NCBI GenBank assembly: GCA_947044405.1
Contig: CAMRHE010000167.1
Span: forward strand, 3,703,001 to 3,767,000
Source of the DNA: Leptodactylus fallax
Taxonomy: Eukaryota > Chordata > Amphibia > Anura > Leptodactylidae
Direction: 5' to 3'
Length of the DNA stretch: 64,000 bases
Below, one piece after another: positions 22,085 to 33,085 of the stretch (position 1 is its first letter; every line of letters starts with the position of its first letter). The notes under the pieces were generated by a model that made no database searches, was not told the DNA's origin, and was given only the letters and a program-made list of their open reading frames with translations. The position numbers and the translations under genes are program-made.

Positions 22085-22609
22085 TGTGACAATTGGGGGT
22101 AGTTTAGCTTCAAAGGTAGCAGCTTCCTGGACTTAACAGAGGTGTTGCTGGCGCTGGTTGCCAAATAAACAGCATATCAGGTAATGGCAATCCAAAAGAA
22201 ATGGCTTTATTCAGCTAGTAAGTGATAACAGGAACAAAAATAACAAAACAGCCTAGCCCACACACAGGGCAATACCTCACTTCTTGAACCCTGACTAATT
22301 TCTGAGGGCAAGATGCTTTGCTGAGGTTTCTCCTCAGCAGTCTGGCTCACACTGAGCTTATTATTTTTTTATTATTATTTTATTATTATTGTTTATTTAT
22401 ATAGCACCATTAATTCCATGATGCTTTACATTTGAGGATTTACATATGGTACACAAGATATACAAAACAGATAATACTAACAGAGACCAACTGGCACAGT
22501 TGGATAGAGGGCCTTGCCTGCAAGGGCTTACAATCTATGAGGGAAGAGGGATAGAGAGACAGAAGGTGGGGGTAGCAGCTGTTCAGGTGGTGGTGTGGTA
22601 ACAGTAGCG

Positions 22610-22870
22610 TTATTGGAGGTTGTAGGCCTTCCTGAATAGGTGAGTCTTCAGGGCCCTCTTGAAGCTTGTGATTGTGGGGGTCAGTCTTATGTGTCTTGGT
22701 AATGAGTTCCAGAGTATGGAGGATGCACGGAAAAAGTCTTGGAGATGTTTGTGTGAAGAGTGGAGTAGGAGGTCTTTGGAGGATCGGAGGTTACGTGTGG
22801 GCAGGTATCGGGAGATTAGGTCGGAGATATATGGAGGGGACAGGTTGTGGATGGCTTTGTATGTCAGCAT
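22610..22870 (-). pseudogene. L2 ORF C-terminal domain
   Basis: MLTYKAIHNLSPPYISDLIS ... LRSSKDLLLHS ... ASSILWNSLPRHIRLTPTITSFKRALKTHLF is the conserved C-terminal region of L2/CR1-type ORF2 proteins, ending at its natural stop. The connecting part (about 22875-23195) is frameshifted, but VHALIISHLGYCNTLLHGLP is still legible at about 23020-23080. Confidence 0.8.
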
Positions 22871-23197
22871 AAGTAATTTGAACTGTATTCACTGGTCAAT
22901 GGGTAGCCAGTGAAGGGATTGGCAGAGGGGGGCGGCCGATGAAGAACGGGGGGAGATGTGTATTATGCAAGCAGCACAGTTTAAGGTGGACTGGAGTGGG
23001 GGTGAGGGTGTTAGCTGGGAGGCCATGGAGAAGGGTGTTACAGTAACCTAGGTGGGAGATTATGAGTGCATGGACTAGCATCTTTGTAGTTTCAGGGGGT
23101 GAGGAAGGAGCAGATTCAATGGTTGTTCTTGAGTTGAAGGCGGCAGGAGGTGTTGAGGGTTTGAATATGCGGCTTGAAGGATAGGTCAGAGTCTAGG

Positions 23198-24240
23198 TTA
23201 TTCCAAAGTAGCAGGCTTGTGGAACTGGGGTGAGAGTGATTCCATTAATTTTGATAGATGGGTCAAGTGGGGGGGGGGGGGGGTCGTGCGTTGAGGGGTG
23301 AAGATTATGAACTCCGTTTTCTCCATGTTGAGTTTGAGAAAGCTGGAGGAGAGAAAGTAGGCTATGGCTGCTAGACATTCTGGGACTCTGGACAACAGAG
23401 AGGTAATGTCTGGTCCAGAGAGATATATTTGGGTGTCATCAGCATAGCAATGGTAATGAAAACCATGGGATTCTATGAGTTGGCCAAGGCCAAGGGTGTA
23501 GATTGAGAACAGGAGGGGTCCTAGGACGGAGCTTTGGGGGACCCCTACAGAAAGAGAGTGGGGCAGGGAGGTGGTGCGTGAGTGGGAGACGCTGAATGTG
23601 TGGTTGGTGAGGTATGAGGAGAGCCAGGAAAGGGCCAGGTCTGAGATGCCAAGGGATGAGAGAGTTTCTAGCAGGAGGGAATGGTCGACTGTGTCAAAGG
23701 CAGAGGAGAGGTCGAGGAGGAGGAGGACAGAATAGTGACGCTTAGCTTTGGCAGCTAGAAGATCATTAGTGACCTTGGTTAGGGCAGTTTCTGTGGAGTG
23801 ATGGGGTCTGAAGCCTGACTGTAGTCTGTCAAAGAGCACATTGGACGAGAGATAGGAGGACAGTTCGGAGTGGACATGTTGCTCCAGCAATTTTGAGGCG
23901 TATGGGAGCAGTGAGATGGGGCGATAGTTGGCTGAAGAGGATGGGTCCAGGGAGGGTTTCTTAAGTATAGGTGTGATGGTAGCATGTTTGAAGGCGGAAG
24001 GGAAGGATCCATTGGTTAGGGATAGGTTGAAGAGATGTGTTAGGGCAGGAGTAATGTCTTCAGAGAGTTTGGGGATGAGATGTGACTGGATTGGGTCGAG
24101 TGCACAGGAGGTGAGGTGGGATTTAGAGATTAGGGTGGAGAGCTTTTCATCAGTGACGGTGGAGAAACAGGTTAAAGATGAAGAGCACCGAGCAGTTGGA
24201 TAGAGTGGTTGTAGGGGGTGTAGGGAGAGACTGTCTCTGA
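23198..24240 (-). pseudogene. L2 reverse transcriptase domain
   Basis: Reverse transcriptase for target-primed insertion. On the minus strand the frame is open from about 24150 through [19 protein letters not shown] and [20 protein letters not shown], then [37 protein letters not shown] (first Asp), [16 protein letters not shown], and the active site [11 protein letters not shown] near 23430-23450. It runs on to a stop at 23198, where the expected continuation is lost. Catalytic residues are intact in this segment, which makes it one of the better preserved RT segments in the window, although both ends are broken. Confidence 0.85.
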
Positions 24241-24669
24241 TGGTGTCAATTTTGCTTTTGAAATAAGAGGCAAAGTCGTCGGCTGTGATAAGTGATGTCG
24301 GAGGGGCACAGGAGGACGGTAAAGGGAGTTGAAGGTAGTGAATAGCTGTTTGGGGTTGCGGGATAGGGCAGATATTAGTGTGGTGAAGTAGACCTACTTT
24401 GCAGAGGTGAGTGCGTTCTTGAATGTGAGAACTGCCTCTTTATACCTGAGGAAGTCCTCCTGGGAGTGGCTTTTCTTCCAGAGGCGTTCTGCAACTCGTA
24501 AGGCACGTCTCAGTTTTTTAGTCAGGTCAGTATGCCAGGGCTGCCTATTGATCAGTCGGGTTCTGGTGTTAGTGAGAGGGGCAACAGAGTCAAGGCCTGC
24601 AGTTATGGTGGTGTTGTAGAAGTCAGCGGTGGTATCTGCATCCTGGAGTGAGGATATGTCAGCGAGCGG

Positions 24670-24905
24670 TCAGAAAGAGTCTGAGAGCGTGCGGATGTGG
24701 TTTAGGGGTTGGGGTTGGGGTTGGGGTTGGGGGGGGTCTATTACAGAGAAGAGGGCCGAGAATGTCAGCAGGTTGTGGTCAGAGAGTGTGGACTGAGAGT
24801 TAGAGAGGTTGACTAGAGAGCAGAGGAGGGAGAATATGAGGTCCAGCGTGTGTCCCTTTGTGTGGGTGGCAGAGGAGGACCATTGAGAGAGACTAAAGGA
24901 GGTAG
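24670..24905 (-). pseudogene. L2 endonuclease C-terminal fragment
   Basis: Minus-strand text WSSSATHTKGHTLDLIFSL and STLSDHNLLTFSALFSV is the C-terminal APE-type endonuclease core; SDH is its catalytic tail motif. A (PQ)n stretch follows, encoded by the ggggtt repeat at 24710-24740. The N-terminal endonuclease is absent, marking 5' truncation. Confidence 0.75.
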
Positions 24906-25022
24906 TGAGTGACAGGAGACAGGAGCTTAACCAAGTCCATTGTGGAATCCAGTCCTCTTGGGACAGACCACCTGTCTGTCTCCAACTGGTCCACCGTCCA
25001 CCTGCTCCCTGCAGGTTACCAG

Positions 25023-25882
25023 CTTCACTTGCCGCAACCCAGATGGAGGAGACCGGAGGATGGGAGTAGTAGTAGTGGTGGATGCTGTGCCACCTAGCAG
25101 GCTGAGCACGCTCCCCAGCCATTTAAGTCCCACTCCAAGGCCGGACAAAGTCAAGGGGGGTCCTACAGCACTACCGGATGGTGGTGGTAGTAGTTCTTTC
25201 CCCCGGGGCACTTCCAGTTGAAGAGGGGACCTCTCCTACCTGAGCCGATGTGGTGTTGTTCGGAAGGGCCCTGATGGTAATGCAGGCACGACTCAAGATT
25301 CAGTGGTGCAGGTAAACCAAACTGCCTTTATTTGGCAACAGAAAACAGTAAGTCTACAGCAGCTCCCAGATGGGGGTAGTAGTCCTACAGTGTCCAATCC
25401 CCAGCCTTGGTTCTAGGAGGGTGCCCAGGGATGTTATAGGCTCCACAGGATGGCTTTCCTCTACTCCTCCTCTCTGCCTCTCCCAGCCAGGTACACTGGG
25501 GATGGAGTTACAGGGAGCCCTGACAGGGATCTGGTTACCTGTATGCTAGGCCAGAATGTGTCTCTCCTGTCAGGGTTCTCAACCTGCTCCTCCTGGCATG
25601 GCACCAAATGAGTCCAGCAGCTTGGATAGCTTTACTCCCTTGCTCTGGGTTGTCTTCAGAGGAGCCTGGGGCTGGTGATATCCCTCCTGAGGCTGTGGAA
25701 GCGGCGGATGGCCTTTACTCCAGAGGCTGGTGGCAGGTCAGATCTGCACACCCAGTCTGGGTTTTGAACACCGCAGTGGGAAATACAGAGGTAAGCTGCA
25801 CAATAATGAGATTTAACATGGAACAGAACATACAAAAATAAAACCCAGAGGCACAATGACAAACACTTAAAAGCAGTAGCAC
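25023..25882. repeat. Unclassified insert within LTR2
   Basis: Interrupts the LTR2 sequence, judged against LTR1, where ttaccagc continues directly into agcactctcc. It shares ttcccccggggc-cttcc and gccctgatg-type text with 8170-8270. It has no recognisable coding sequence; it may be a fragment or solo LTR of another element. No target duplication was identified, so the boundaries are approximate. Confidence 0.4.
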
Positions 25883-26016
25883 TCTGGGATGCTGCACACT
25901 CTCCTTCTGTGTGCATTCCCTCTGGAGTGAAGCCCCCAGGTATGGGTGTGGTCGAAGACCTTTTCAATCCTGTTTTTGGGTCGTTCTCCAGTGCCCTCTA
26001 GGTTCACACTCTCACA

Positions 26017-26725
26017 TCACATATAGACTTCAAAAAGGTAATGGAGCATACACAAAGTAACCTTAAAGATAACACTTTAATACCAAAATGGCTCAGTGCT
26101 ACATATATAGAGAGATAACAAATGACACACAATATGAACAGCTATCAAATAAATGGGAATAAAGCAGAAGAATACTTAAAAGTCTTTGGTTCCACGAAGC
26201 TTGGAGATCTTCTGTAGTAAGAATGGACACATCCAGCTCTCTTAGCTGCTTCCACAGATGTGACAAAGAATCTAGGTTTTCCTCTCAGTTAAGGCCAGTG
26301 TCCAGCCACACCTTCATTCCAAAGAAGAAAAATACATAACTAGGGGTCTCTCATCATCACATAGAGTTTAACACTTCCTCCATATCCTTACCTCTTGCTC
26401 ACCATTTTTGGTTCTCCATGCTTTCCTGGAGCTGTTGCTCTCTTGCAGAACTCTAGAGGTTCTGTAGGGTTTGTTCTTGTTCACATGGTGGTGGTAGGCT
26501 CCCGGCGGTATCAGACTAATTTGGTGTCTGGTACCTAGGCTTCTGGTTTGGGAATTGGTTCTGAGAGCTATTCCTCCTCTACAAGCTCCATTATGATGTA
26601 CTGTCATAACTTGTGCCTACTACACTCTCAGTTTCTCTGGATGGGCGGGCTTCACAGCTGCTTTCCATGTTCTTTTATGCACGTCTCTTTCAGTCACAAA
26701 ATGGGATGTCCATCAACTTCCTGCT
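26017..26725. other. No gene recognised
   Basis: Flank of the LTR element. Only short reading frames; no repeat termini or protein motifs were identified. Confidence 0.4.
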
Positions 26726-26729
26726 TTCC

Positions 26730-26990
26730 GACTCATTATTATTATTATTATTATTGTTTATTTATATAGCACCATTAATTCCATGGTGCTTTGCAGTTGA
26801 GGGTTTACATACAGTACACAAGATATACAAAACAAATATAATACTAACAGTGACCAACTGGCACAGTGGGATACAGGGCCCTACCCGCAAGGGCTTACAA
26901 TCTATACGGGAAGAGGGATAGAGACAGAAGGTGGGGGTGGAGGCTGTTCAGGTGGTGGTATGGTGGTGGTCTCATGTTTCCAGTCCTCTG
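26730..26990 (-). mobile_element. L2 LINE 3' end, heavily 5'-truncated
   Basis: Starts (plus strand) with (ATT)n and tgtttatttatatagcacca, then taattccatggtgctttgca and acaagatatacaaaacaaat, collinear with 22380-22600 of the longer L2 copy. It contains 3' untranslated sequence only. Confidence 0.8.
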
Positions 26991-27728
26991 TGTCTGTTCG
27001 GTTTCTGTCTGTGAGAGGAAAATTCTGGCTGCTAGATCTGCAACACAGTAGCCTTGTTTGCTATCGGGGAACTCCTGCTGCTGTAGCTTGACACTGATGA
27101 ATTCTTGTTCCTGGCTGCTATGTTCTTGCTCAAGCTGATCTGTTAAAGGTCCAGCTGAGTTGTTTTTGTGCTGGCTGTTGATACTCTATTGGGTTGATAC
27201 TCTAGTGTGATCTTGTTTGTAGGCACAGAGGCTCAATCTTGCTTGTTATGCCAAAATTTTATGCAACACACAGGGGCTAGCAGTGTGTAGATAGTAAGGG
27301 TGAAGGAGGCCCAAGATGACACCTCTCACTCCTTCTTTGGTCACCTCCAGACATAATGTGCCAAAATTATCAAACATTGTGAAACATTTCATACATTTGA
27401 TGCAAATTATGGCAACACAGACTTCAGCAAAAATTTGTCTCATGCTATATCTCCCTTTCTGGCTTCTAAAAGTTAAAAAGCAGGCCTTTATTCTAATTTT
27501 ATTCTACCACCTTAAGATAAAACCTGTCTGAATTGCATACAGGTTCTCAAAAATTAGTGAGACTGATCAATCAGTGCTAAAGGGTGAATCATCTGCTTCA
27601 ATGCATTGCTGATGCGATGATACTGGGCAAAGGGAATCCACAGCAGCAAGCCTTTGTAATTCACTGTTATTACCAGGGATGGAGCTAGCAAGTGATCATC
27701 TCGTTTGCTATGATACTGTACGGGAAAA
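26991..27728. other. No gene recognised
   Basis: Short chance frames only. Nothing with recognisable repeat ends or protein motifs. Confidence 0.4.
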
Positions 27729-27730
27729 TA

Positions 27731-29339
27731 CACTACCGTTCAAAAGTTTAGGGTCACTTAGAAATGTCCTTATTTTTGAAAGAAAAGCACAGTTTTTTTT
27801 CAATGAAGATAACATTAAATGAATCAGAAATACACTCTATACATTGTTAATGTGGTAAATGACTATTCTAGCTGCAAACGTCTGGTTTTTAAAGCAATAT
27901 CTACATAGGTTTATAGGGGCCCATTTCCAGCAACCATCACTCCAGTGTTCTAATGGTACATTGTGTTTGCTAACTGTGTAAGAAGGCTAATGGATGTTTA
28001 GAAAACCCTTGAAAATCCTTGTGCAAGTATGTTAGCACAGCTGAAAACAGTTTTGCTGGTTAGAGAAGCTATAAAACTGACCTTCCTTTGAGCTAGTTGA
28101 GAATCTGGAACATTACATTTGTTGGTTCGATTAAACTCTCAAAATGACCAGAAAAAGAGAACTTTCATATGAAACTCGACAGTCTATTCTTGTTCTTAGA
28201 AATGAAGGCTATTCCATGCGAGAAATTGCCAAGAAACTGAAGATTTCCTACAATGGTGTGTACCACTCCTTCAGAGGACAGCGCAAACAGGCTCTAACCA
28301 GAGTAGAAAGAGAAGTGGGAGGCCCCGCTGCACAACTGAGCAACAAGACAAGTACATTAGAGTCTCTAGTTTGAGAAATCGACGCCTCACAGGTCCTCAA
28401 CTGGCAGCTTCATTAAATAGTACCCGCAAAACTCCAGTGTCAACGTCTACAATGAAGAGGCGACTCAGGGATGCTGGCCTTCAGGGCAGAGTGGCCAAGA
28501 AAAAGCCATATCTGAGACTGGCTAATAAAAGGAAAAGATTAATATGGGCAAAAGAACACAGACATTGGACAGAGGAAGATTGGAAAAAAGTGTTATAGAC
28601 AGACTAATCGAAGTTTGAATCTCACAGAAGAACATTTGTGAGACGCAGAACAACTGAAAAGATGCTGGAAGAGTGCCTGACGCCATCTGTCAAGCGTGGG
28701 GGAGGTAATGTGATGGTCTGGGGTTGCTTTGGTGCTGGTGAAGTGGGAGATTTGTACAAGGTAAAAGAAATTTTGAATAAGGAAGGCTATCACTCCATTA
28801 TGCAACACCATGCCATACCCTGTAGACAGCGCTTGATTGGAGCCAATTTCATCCTACAACAGGATAATGACCCAAAACACTCCTCCAAATTATGCAAGAA
28901 CTATTTAGGGAAGAAGCAAGCTGCTGGTATTGTATCTGTAATGGAGTGGCCAGCGCAGTCACCAGATCTCAACCTCATAGAGCTGTTGTGGGAGCAGCTT
29001 GACCGTATGGTACGCAAAATGTGCCCATCAAGCCAATCCAACTTGTGGGAGGGGCTTCTGGAAGCATGGGGTGAAATTTCTCCAGATTACCTCAGCAAAT
29101 TAACAGCTAGAATGCCAAAGGTCTGCAATGCTGTAATTGGTGCAAATGGAGCATTCTTTGACGAAAGCAAAGTTTAAAGGAGAAAATTATTATTTCAAAT
29201 AAAAATCATTATTTCTAACCTTGTCAATGTCTTGACTATATTTTCTATTCATTTTGCAACTCATTTGATAAATAAACGTGTGAGTTTTCATCGAAAACAC
29301 AAAATTGTCTGGATGACCCCAAACTTTGGAACGGTTGTG
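27731..29339 (+). mobile_element. Tc1/mariner element A (1609 bp)
   Basis: Termini cactaccgttcaaaagttt and the inverse of aaactttggaacggttgtg, flanked by TA at 27729-27730 and 29340-29341. It carries one transposase gene, broken as described in its own entry. The length and TA target are normal for the Tc1 group. Confidence 0.9.
28144..29177 (+). pseudogene. Tc1-like transposase of element A
   Basis: Cut-and-paste DDE transposase. The ATG at 28144 starts MTRKRELSYETRQSILVLRN, followed by the first helix-turn-helix (YSMREIAKKLKISYNGVYHS). A frameshift at about 28370 leads to the second DNA-binding region (RRLRDAGLQGRVAKKKPYL). The catalytic core begins at KKVL-TD-SK, where the codons for Trp and Glu are stops (28596-28598 and near 28605). 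The first Asp survives; then QQDNDPKHSSKL and WPAQSPDLNLIELLWEQLDR provide the second Asp and the Glu. One frameshift and two nonsense changes silence it. Confidence 0.9.
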
Positions 29340-29378
29340 TAAGTATTACATAAGGATCATAAAAACATTTTTCTAGAG

Positions 29379-29961
29379 CAGGGGTCAGCAACCCTGGGCT
29401 TATCTACATGGCACAGTGCTCTCTGCTGTCTTAACACATGGCATTGCTGCTCCAAGTGACAAGCTCTCTCAATTGAAGGGGAGGATGCACTGGGGTGGAG
29501 AGCATCAGGCATGATGTACTAGTGTCTGGGCAATGGGGTAGCCTAGTCAGAGGACAGCAACTGTATGTGCAAAATATAATATGGCAGCTAAAATTGCCTT
29601 TGTTCATTTCAACAAGGCTGGAAAGATTGGTTTGGACTTCTTCAATAAAAAACTGGGCTGTGTGAGGGGCATCCTCTGCCCCCCACAAACCAGGCTTACT
29701 GCAGACTACTCTTAGCTCCATGTTTAGCCCAGTTTTATCCACCATCATCTTTGCGAAAAAAAAAAAAAAAAAGTCAGGGATCCCACTGAAATGTAAGTTT
29801 AATCAATTACCAAATCAGTTGCTGTTATGGTTTGTGTTATATGACTTTCATGTAGGGGTCGACATCCTTTCAATTATTACATGGCACACTGACTACGTCA
29901 TCTTTGATTTTTTTTTTTTTTCAAAATCGGCACACCATCCAAAAAAGGTTGCTGACCCCTG
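29379..29961. mobile_element. hAT MITE with caggggtcagcaacc termini (583 bp)
   Basis: Begins caggggtcagcaaccc and ends aggttgctgacccctg (inverted), with flanks ttctagag (29371-29378) and gtctagag (29962-29969), an 8-bp duplication with one mismatch. It has A- and T-runs and no coding. The termini resemble a hAT family widespread in vertebrates. Confidence 0.85.
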
Positions 29962-30190
29962 GTCTAGAGGGTCAACCTTTCATTGCATTTCAAAATGTAT
30001 AGCTAAACACGTATGCTGCCACTTCCTACCACTCTATGGTGTTTTCATATTGCTGTTACTGTACTTCCAATAAAGTTGCATGTAGCAACAGGTCGTGCTC
30101 ATGGGAAACCCCTCAACAACAATGAGGTGTCTTCAGTCAGACTTTTACCAATCCAACATTTATCATCTGTTTCTTATATAAGTGATAAAT
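29962..30190. other. Spacer, no gene recognised
   Basis: Short AT-rich spacer between two transposons; no open frame or motif of note. Confidence 0.4.
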
Positions 30191-30193
30191 GTA

Positions 30194-31840
30194 CAGTCAT
30201 ATGAAAAAGTTTGGGCACCCCTATTAATCTTAATCATTTTTAGTTCTAAATATTTGGGTGTTTGCAACAGCCATTTCAATTTGATATATCTAATAACTGA
30301 TGGACACAGTAATATTTCAGGATTGAAATGAGGTTTATTGTAATAACAGAAAATGTGCAATATGCATTAAACCAAAATTTGACCGGTGCAAAAATTTGGG
30401 TACCCTTATCATTTTATTGATTTGAATACTCCTAACTACTTTTTACTGACTTACTGAAGCACAAAATTGGTTTTGTAACCTCACTGAGCTTTGAACTTCA
30501 TAGCCAGGTGTATCCAATCATGAGAAAAGGTATTTAAGGTGGCCAATTGCAAGTTGTTCTCCTATTTGAATCTCCTCTGAAGAGTGGCATCATGGGCTCC
30601 TCAAAACAACTCTAAAATGATCTGAAAACAAAGATTGTTCAACATAGTTGTTCAGGGGAAGGATACAAAAAGTTGTCTCAGAGATTTAACCTGTCAGTTT
30701 CCACTGTGAGGAACATAGTAAGGAAATGGAAGACCACAGGGACAGTTCTTGTTAAGCCCAGAAGTGGCAGGCCAAGAAAAATATCAGAAAGGCAGAGAAG
30801 AAGAATGGTGAGAACAGTCAAGGACAATGCACAGACCACCTCCAAAGAGCTGCAGCATCATCTTGCTGCAGATGGTGTCACTGTGCATCGGTCAACAATA
30901 CAGCACACTTTGCACAAGGAGAAGCTGTATGGGAGAGTGATGCGAAAGAAGCTGTTTCTGAAAGCACGCCACAAACAGAGTCGCCTGAGGTATGCAAAAG
31001 CACATTTGGACAAGCCAGCTTCATTTTGGAAGAAGGTCCTGTGGACTGATGAAACAAAGATTGAGTTGTTTGGTCATACAAAAAGGTGTTATGCATGGCA
31101 TCAAAAAAACACAGCATTCCAAGAAAAACACTTGCTACCCACTGTAAAATTTGGTGGAGGTTCCATCATGCTTTGGGGCTGTGTGGCCAATGCCAGCACT
31201 GGGAATCTTGTTAAAGTTGAGGGTCGCATGGATTCAACTCAGTATCAGCAGATTCTTGAGAATAATGTACAAGAATCAGTGACGAATTTGAAGTTACGCC
31301 GGGGATGGATATTTCAGCAAGACAATGATCCAAAACACAGCTCCAAATCTACTCAGGCATTCATGCAGAGGAACAATTACAATGTTCTGGAATGGCCATC
31401 CCAGTCCCCAGACCTGAATATCATTGAACATCTGTGGGATAATTTGAAGCGGGCTGTCCATGCTCGGCGACCATCAAACTTAACTGAACTGGAATTGTTT
31501 TGTAAAGAGGAATGGTCAAAAATACCTTCATCCAGGATCCAGGAACTGATTAAAAGCTACAGGAAGCGACTAGAGGCTGTTATTTTTGCAAAAGGAGGAT
31601 CTACTAAATATTAATGTCACTTTTCTGTTGAGGTGCCCATACTTTTGCACCGGTCAAATTTTGGTTTAATGCATATTGCACATTTTCTGTTAGTACAATA
31701 AACCTCATTTTAATCCTGAAATATTACTGTGTCCATCAGTTATTAGATATATCAAATTGAAATGGCTGTTGCAAACACCCAAATATTTAGAACTAAAAAT
31801 GATTAAGATTAATAGGGGTGCCCAAACTTTTTCATGACTG
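30194..31840 (+). mobile_element. Tc1/mariner element B (1647 bp, ~215-bp inverted repeats)
   Basis: Flanked by TA (30192-30193 and 31841-31842). The termini cagtcatatgaaaaagtttg and the inverse of caaactttttcatgactg extend into inverted repeats of about 215 bp, through gaccggtgcaaaaat. Long inverted repeats are known in some Tc1-group families. The transposase is nearly intact. Confidence 0.92.
30592..31614 (+). pseudogene. Tc1-like transposase of element B, single nonsense codon
   Basis: ATG at 30592 (MGSSKQL), then TAA at 30613-30615 as codon 8; after that the same frame is open for 333 codons to the TAA at 31612-31614, giving 340 codons in all, the normal length. Domains in order: first helix-turn-helix (GYKKLSQRFNLSVSTVRNIV), GRPR hook (SGRPRKISERQRR), second helix-turn-helix, then the DD34E core WTDETKIELFG, QQDNDPKHSSKS and [17 protein letters not shown]. 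All three catalytic residues are present. The stop so close to the start is the only disabling change seen. This is the youngest-looking transposase in the window. Confidence 0.9.
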
Positions 31841-32216
31841 TATATGGCCGAAATACCCATTCAAGAGCAGTGCCATATCTTCTTGTATTTCATTGTCTGA
31901 GCATTTAGTCTGATAATTGCTTGCATTGTCTGTACTAAAGTATGTGATTTTGTATTCTCTGACTGTATGTTGCAAAATGTTGGCACTATATTAATACAGA
32001 ATGATCATAGCTCAAAGCTACTGATAGTGACAGGAAGTTCAGGAAGGTGGAAACATCCAATGTGACTAATGTAAATGTCTGACTCCAACGTACCTGGTTT
32101 CCTAAATTCCTGCTTTTGAATCAGAGGGTGAAATAAGGGTGAAATGGGTGTGCTGTAACTTAGCTTCTTTATGTAACCTGCCAGTGTCACATAATTATGA
32201 CTCTGTTTGCATCCTT

Positions 32217-32385
32217 AGGCTGAGGCCCCATGTGGCCAGAAACTCCACGGCAAAAAACGCTGCGTTTTACAGTCCCTGCAAAGTGGATGGGTAATGGAAA
32301 CAGAAAGTCCGCAGAGGAAACCTTTTCCAGTTTTTTCCCGCAGCATTTTTTTGGTGAGGCCTGCTATGTGGGACCCTAGCCTTAA
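32217..32385. mobile_element. Small MITE (ggccccatgtggcc family)
   Basis: Inverted ends taggctgaggccccatgtgg and ctatgtgggaccctagcctta, with gcaaaaaacgctgcgtttt and ccgcagcattttttt inside. Non-coding. At its right edge a TTAAAGAGGACC terminus (32382) starts another repeat, similar to 57501, whose other end was not found. The flank 31843-32216 is featureless. Confidence 0.5.
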
Positions 32386-32844
32386 AGAGGACCTGTCACC
32401 TGGTCTCAAAATCCAAAAGAAATATATCATCTGATAGGTGTTGTTACCCTGAATGCTTGGTTATCTTGTTTATCCAAATTCATTCACTCTTCCAAAGATA
32501 TAAGCCCTGCTAGTGTTTATGCAAATTATGGTCAATTATGGTCTATTGTTTCTCTTGCGGTGGGGTCTCTGTGTGTTGTATGTCATGTAGTGTTACCACC
32601 CACTTGGCTAGTAGACCCTAATTGGCATAAACACTAATGAGGCTTATATTTATTAAATAGATTTGAATAAACAAAACACAAAAACATCTGGTACTGGACA
32701 GTGGGTTGGATCAAAAAAGAAAGACCAATGAAATTGGACACCCAGCTATCAAAAACATATAGATGTAGACGTGGAATGGAAGAACAACGGCTGTCAAAAA
32801 ATGAAGCCTAAATCCTGTTTTTTTTTTTTTTTAACAGAACAGTC

Positions 32845-33085
32845 TGTGTCTCTAGCTTGGCTCTTGTTCACACTGTGCTGTTCCTGTTGCTGCACCATTC
32901 ATCATTTTAGTCTTCTCTGTGCTCTGTAATCTGGCTGAACAATATATATGTATGTGTCTGGCTGAGCAATATGTGTATTGTTCAGTTTCTTGTTCTGTTC
33001 TCTTTGCATGCATGCTTCTTTTTTGGTCTATGTTTGTCTAGTCTATTCCTGTATACCTGAAGCCTTCGGGCTTCATCTCTCTAGT
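32845..33085 (+). repeat. Dispersed repeat, first copy
   Basis: Contains gctgagcaatatgtgtattg and tctgttctttgcatgcatgcttc, followed by tgtctagtctattcctgtat. The same order recurs in the split copy 34060-34260 plus 35935-36115. Class unknown; no coding was recognised in it. Nearby 32386-32844 and 33086-33650 hold nothing recognisable apart from a T-run and a TATT-rich tract. Confidence 0.5.

Larger units (their letters stand above)
22361..24922 (-). mobile_element. L2-like LINE insertion, 5'-truncated
   Basis: Inserted into LTR2, with gagctta at 22354-22360 and 24923-24929. On the minus strand it ends with ggtgctatataaataaac and an (AAT)n tail, the 3' end typical of L2-type LINEs. Other 3' tails of this family are at 26730-26990 and 53290-53351. 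Coding remnants of endonuclease, RT and C-terminus are listed separately. Confidence 0.8.
22085..26016 (-). repeat. LTR2 of the same element, interrupted by two insertions
   Basis: LTR2 pieces are 22085-22360, 24923-25022 and about 25883-26016. Together they match LTR1 across its length: tgtgacaattggggg at one end, ccaagtcc-ttgtggaatccag in the middle, gcccccaggtatgggtgtgg and ctctcaca at the other end. The interruptions are an L2 LINE at 22361-24922 with gagctta on both sides, and an unclassified insert at about 25023-25882. Confidence 0.75.

Noticed and set aside
24710..24740. Interstitial telomere
   Set aside because: The repeat is ggggtt, not the vertebrate ttaggg, and it lies within L2 coding sequence.
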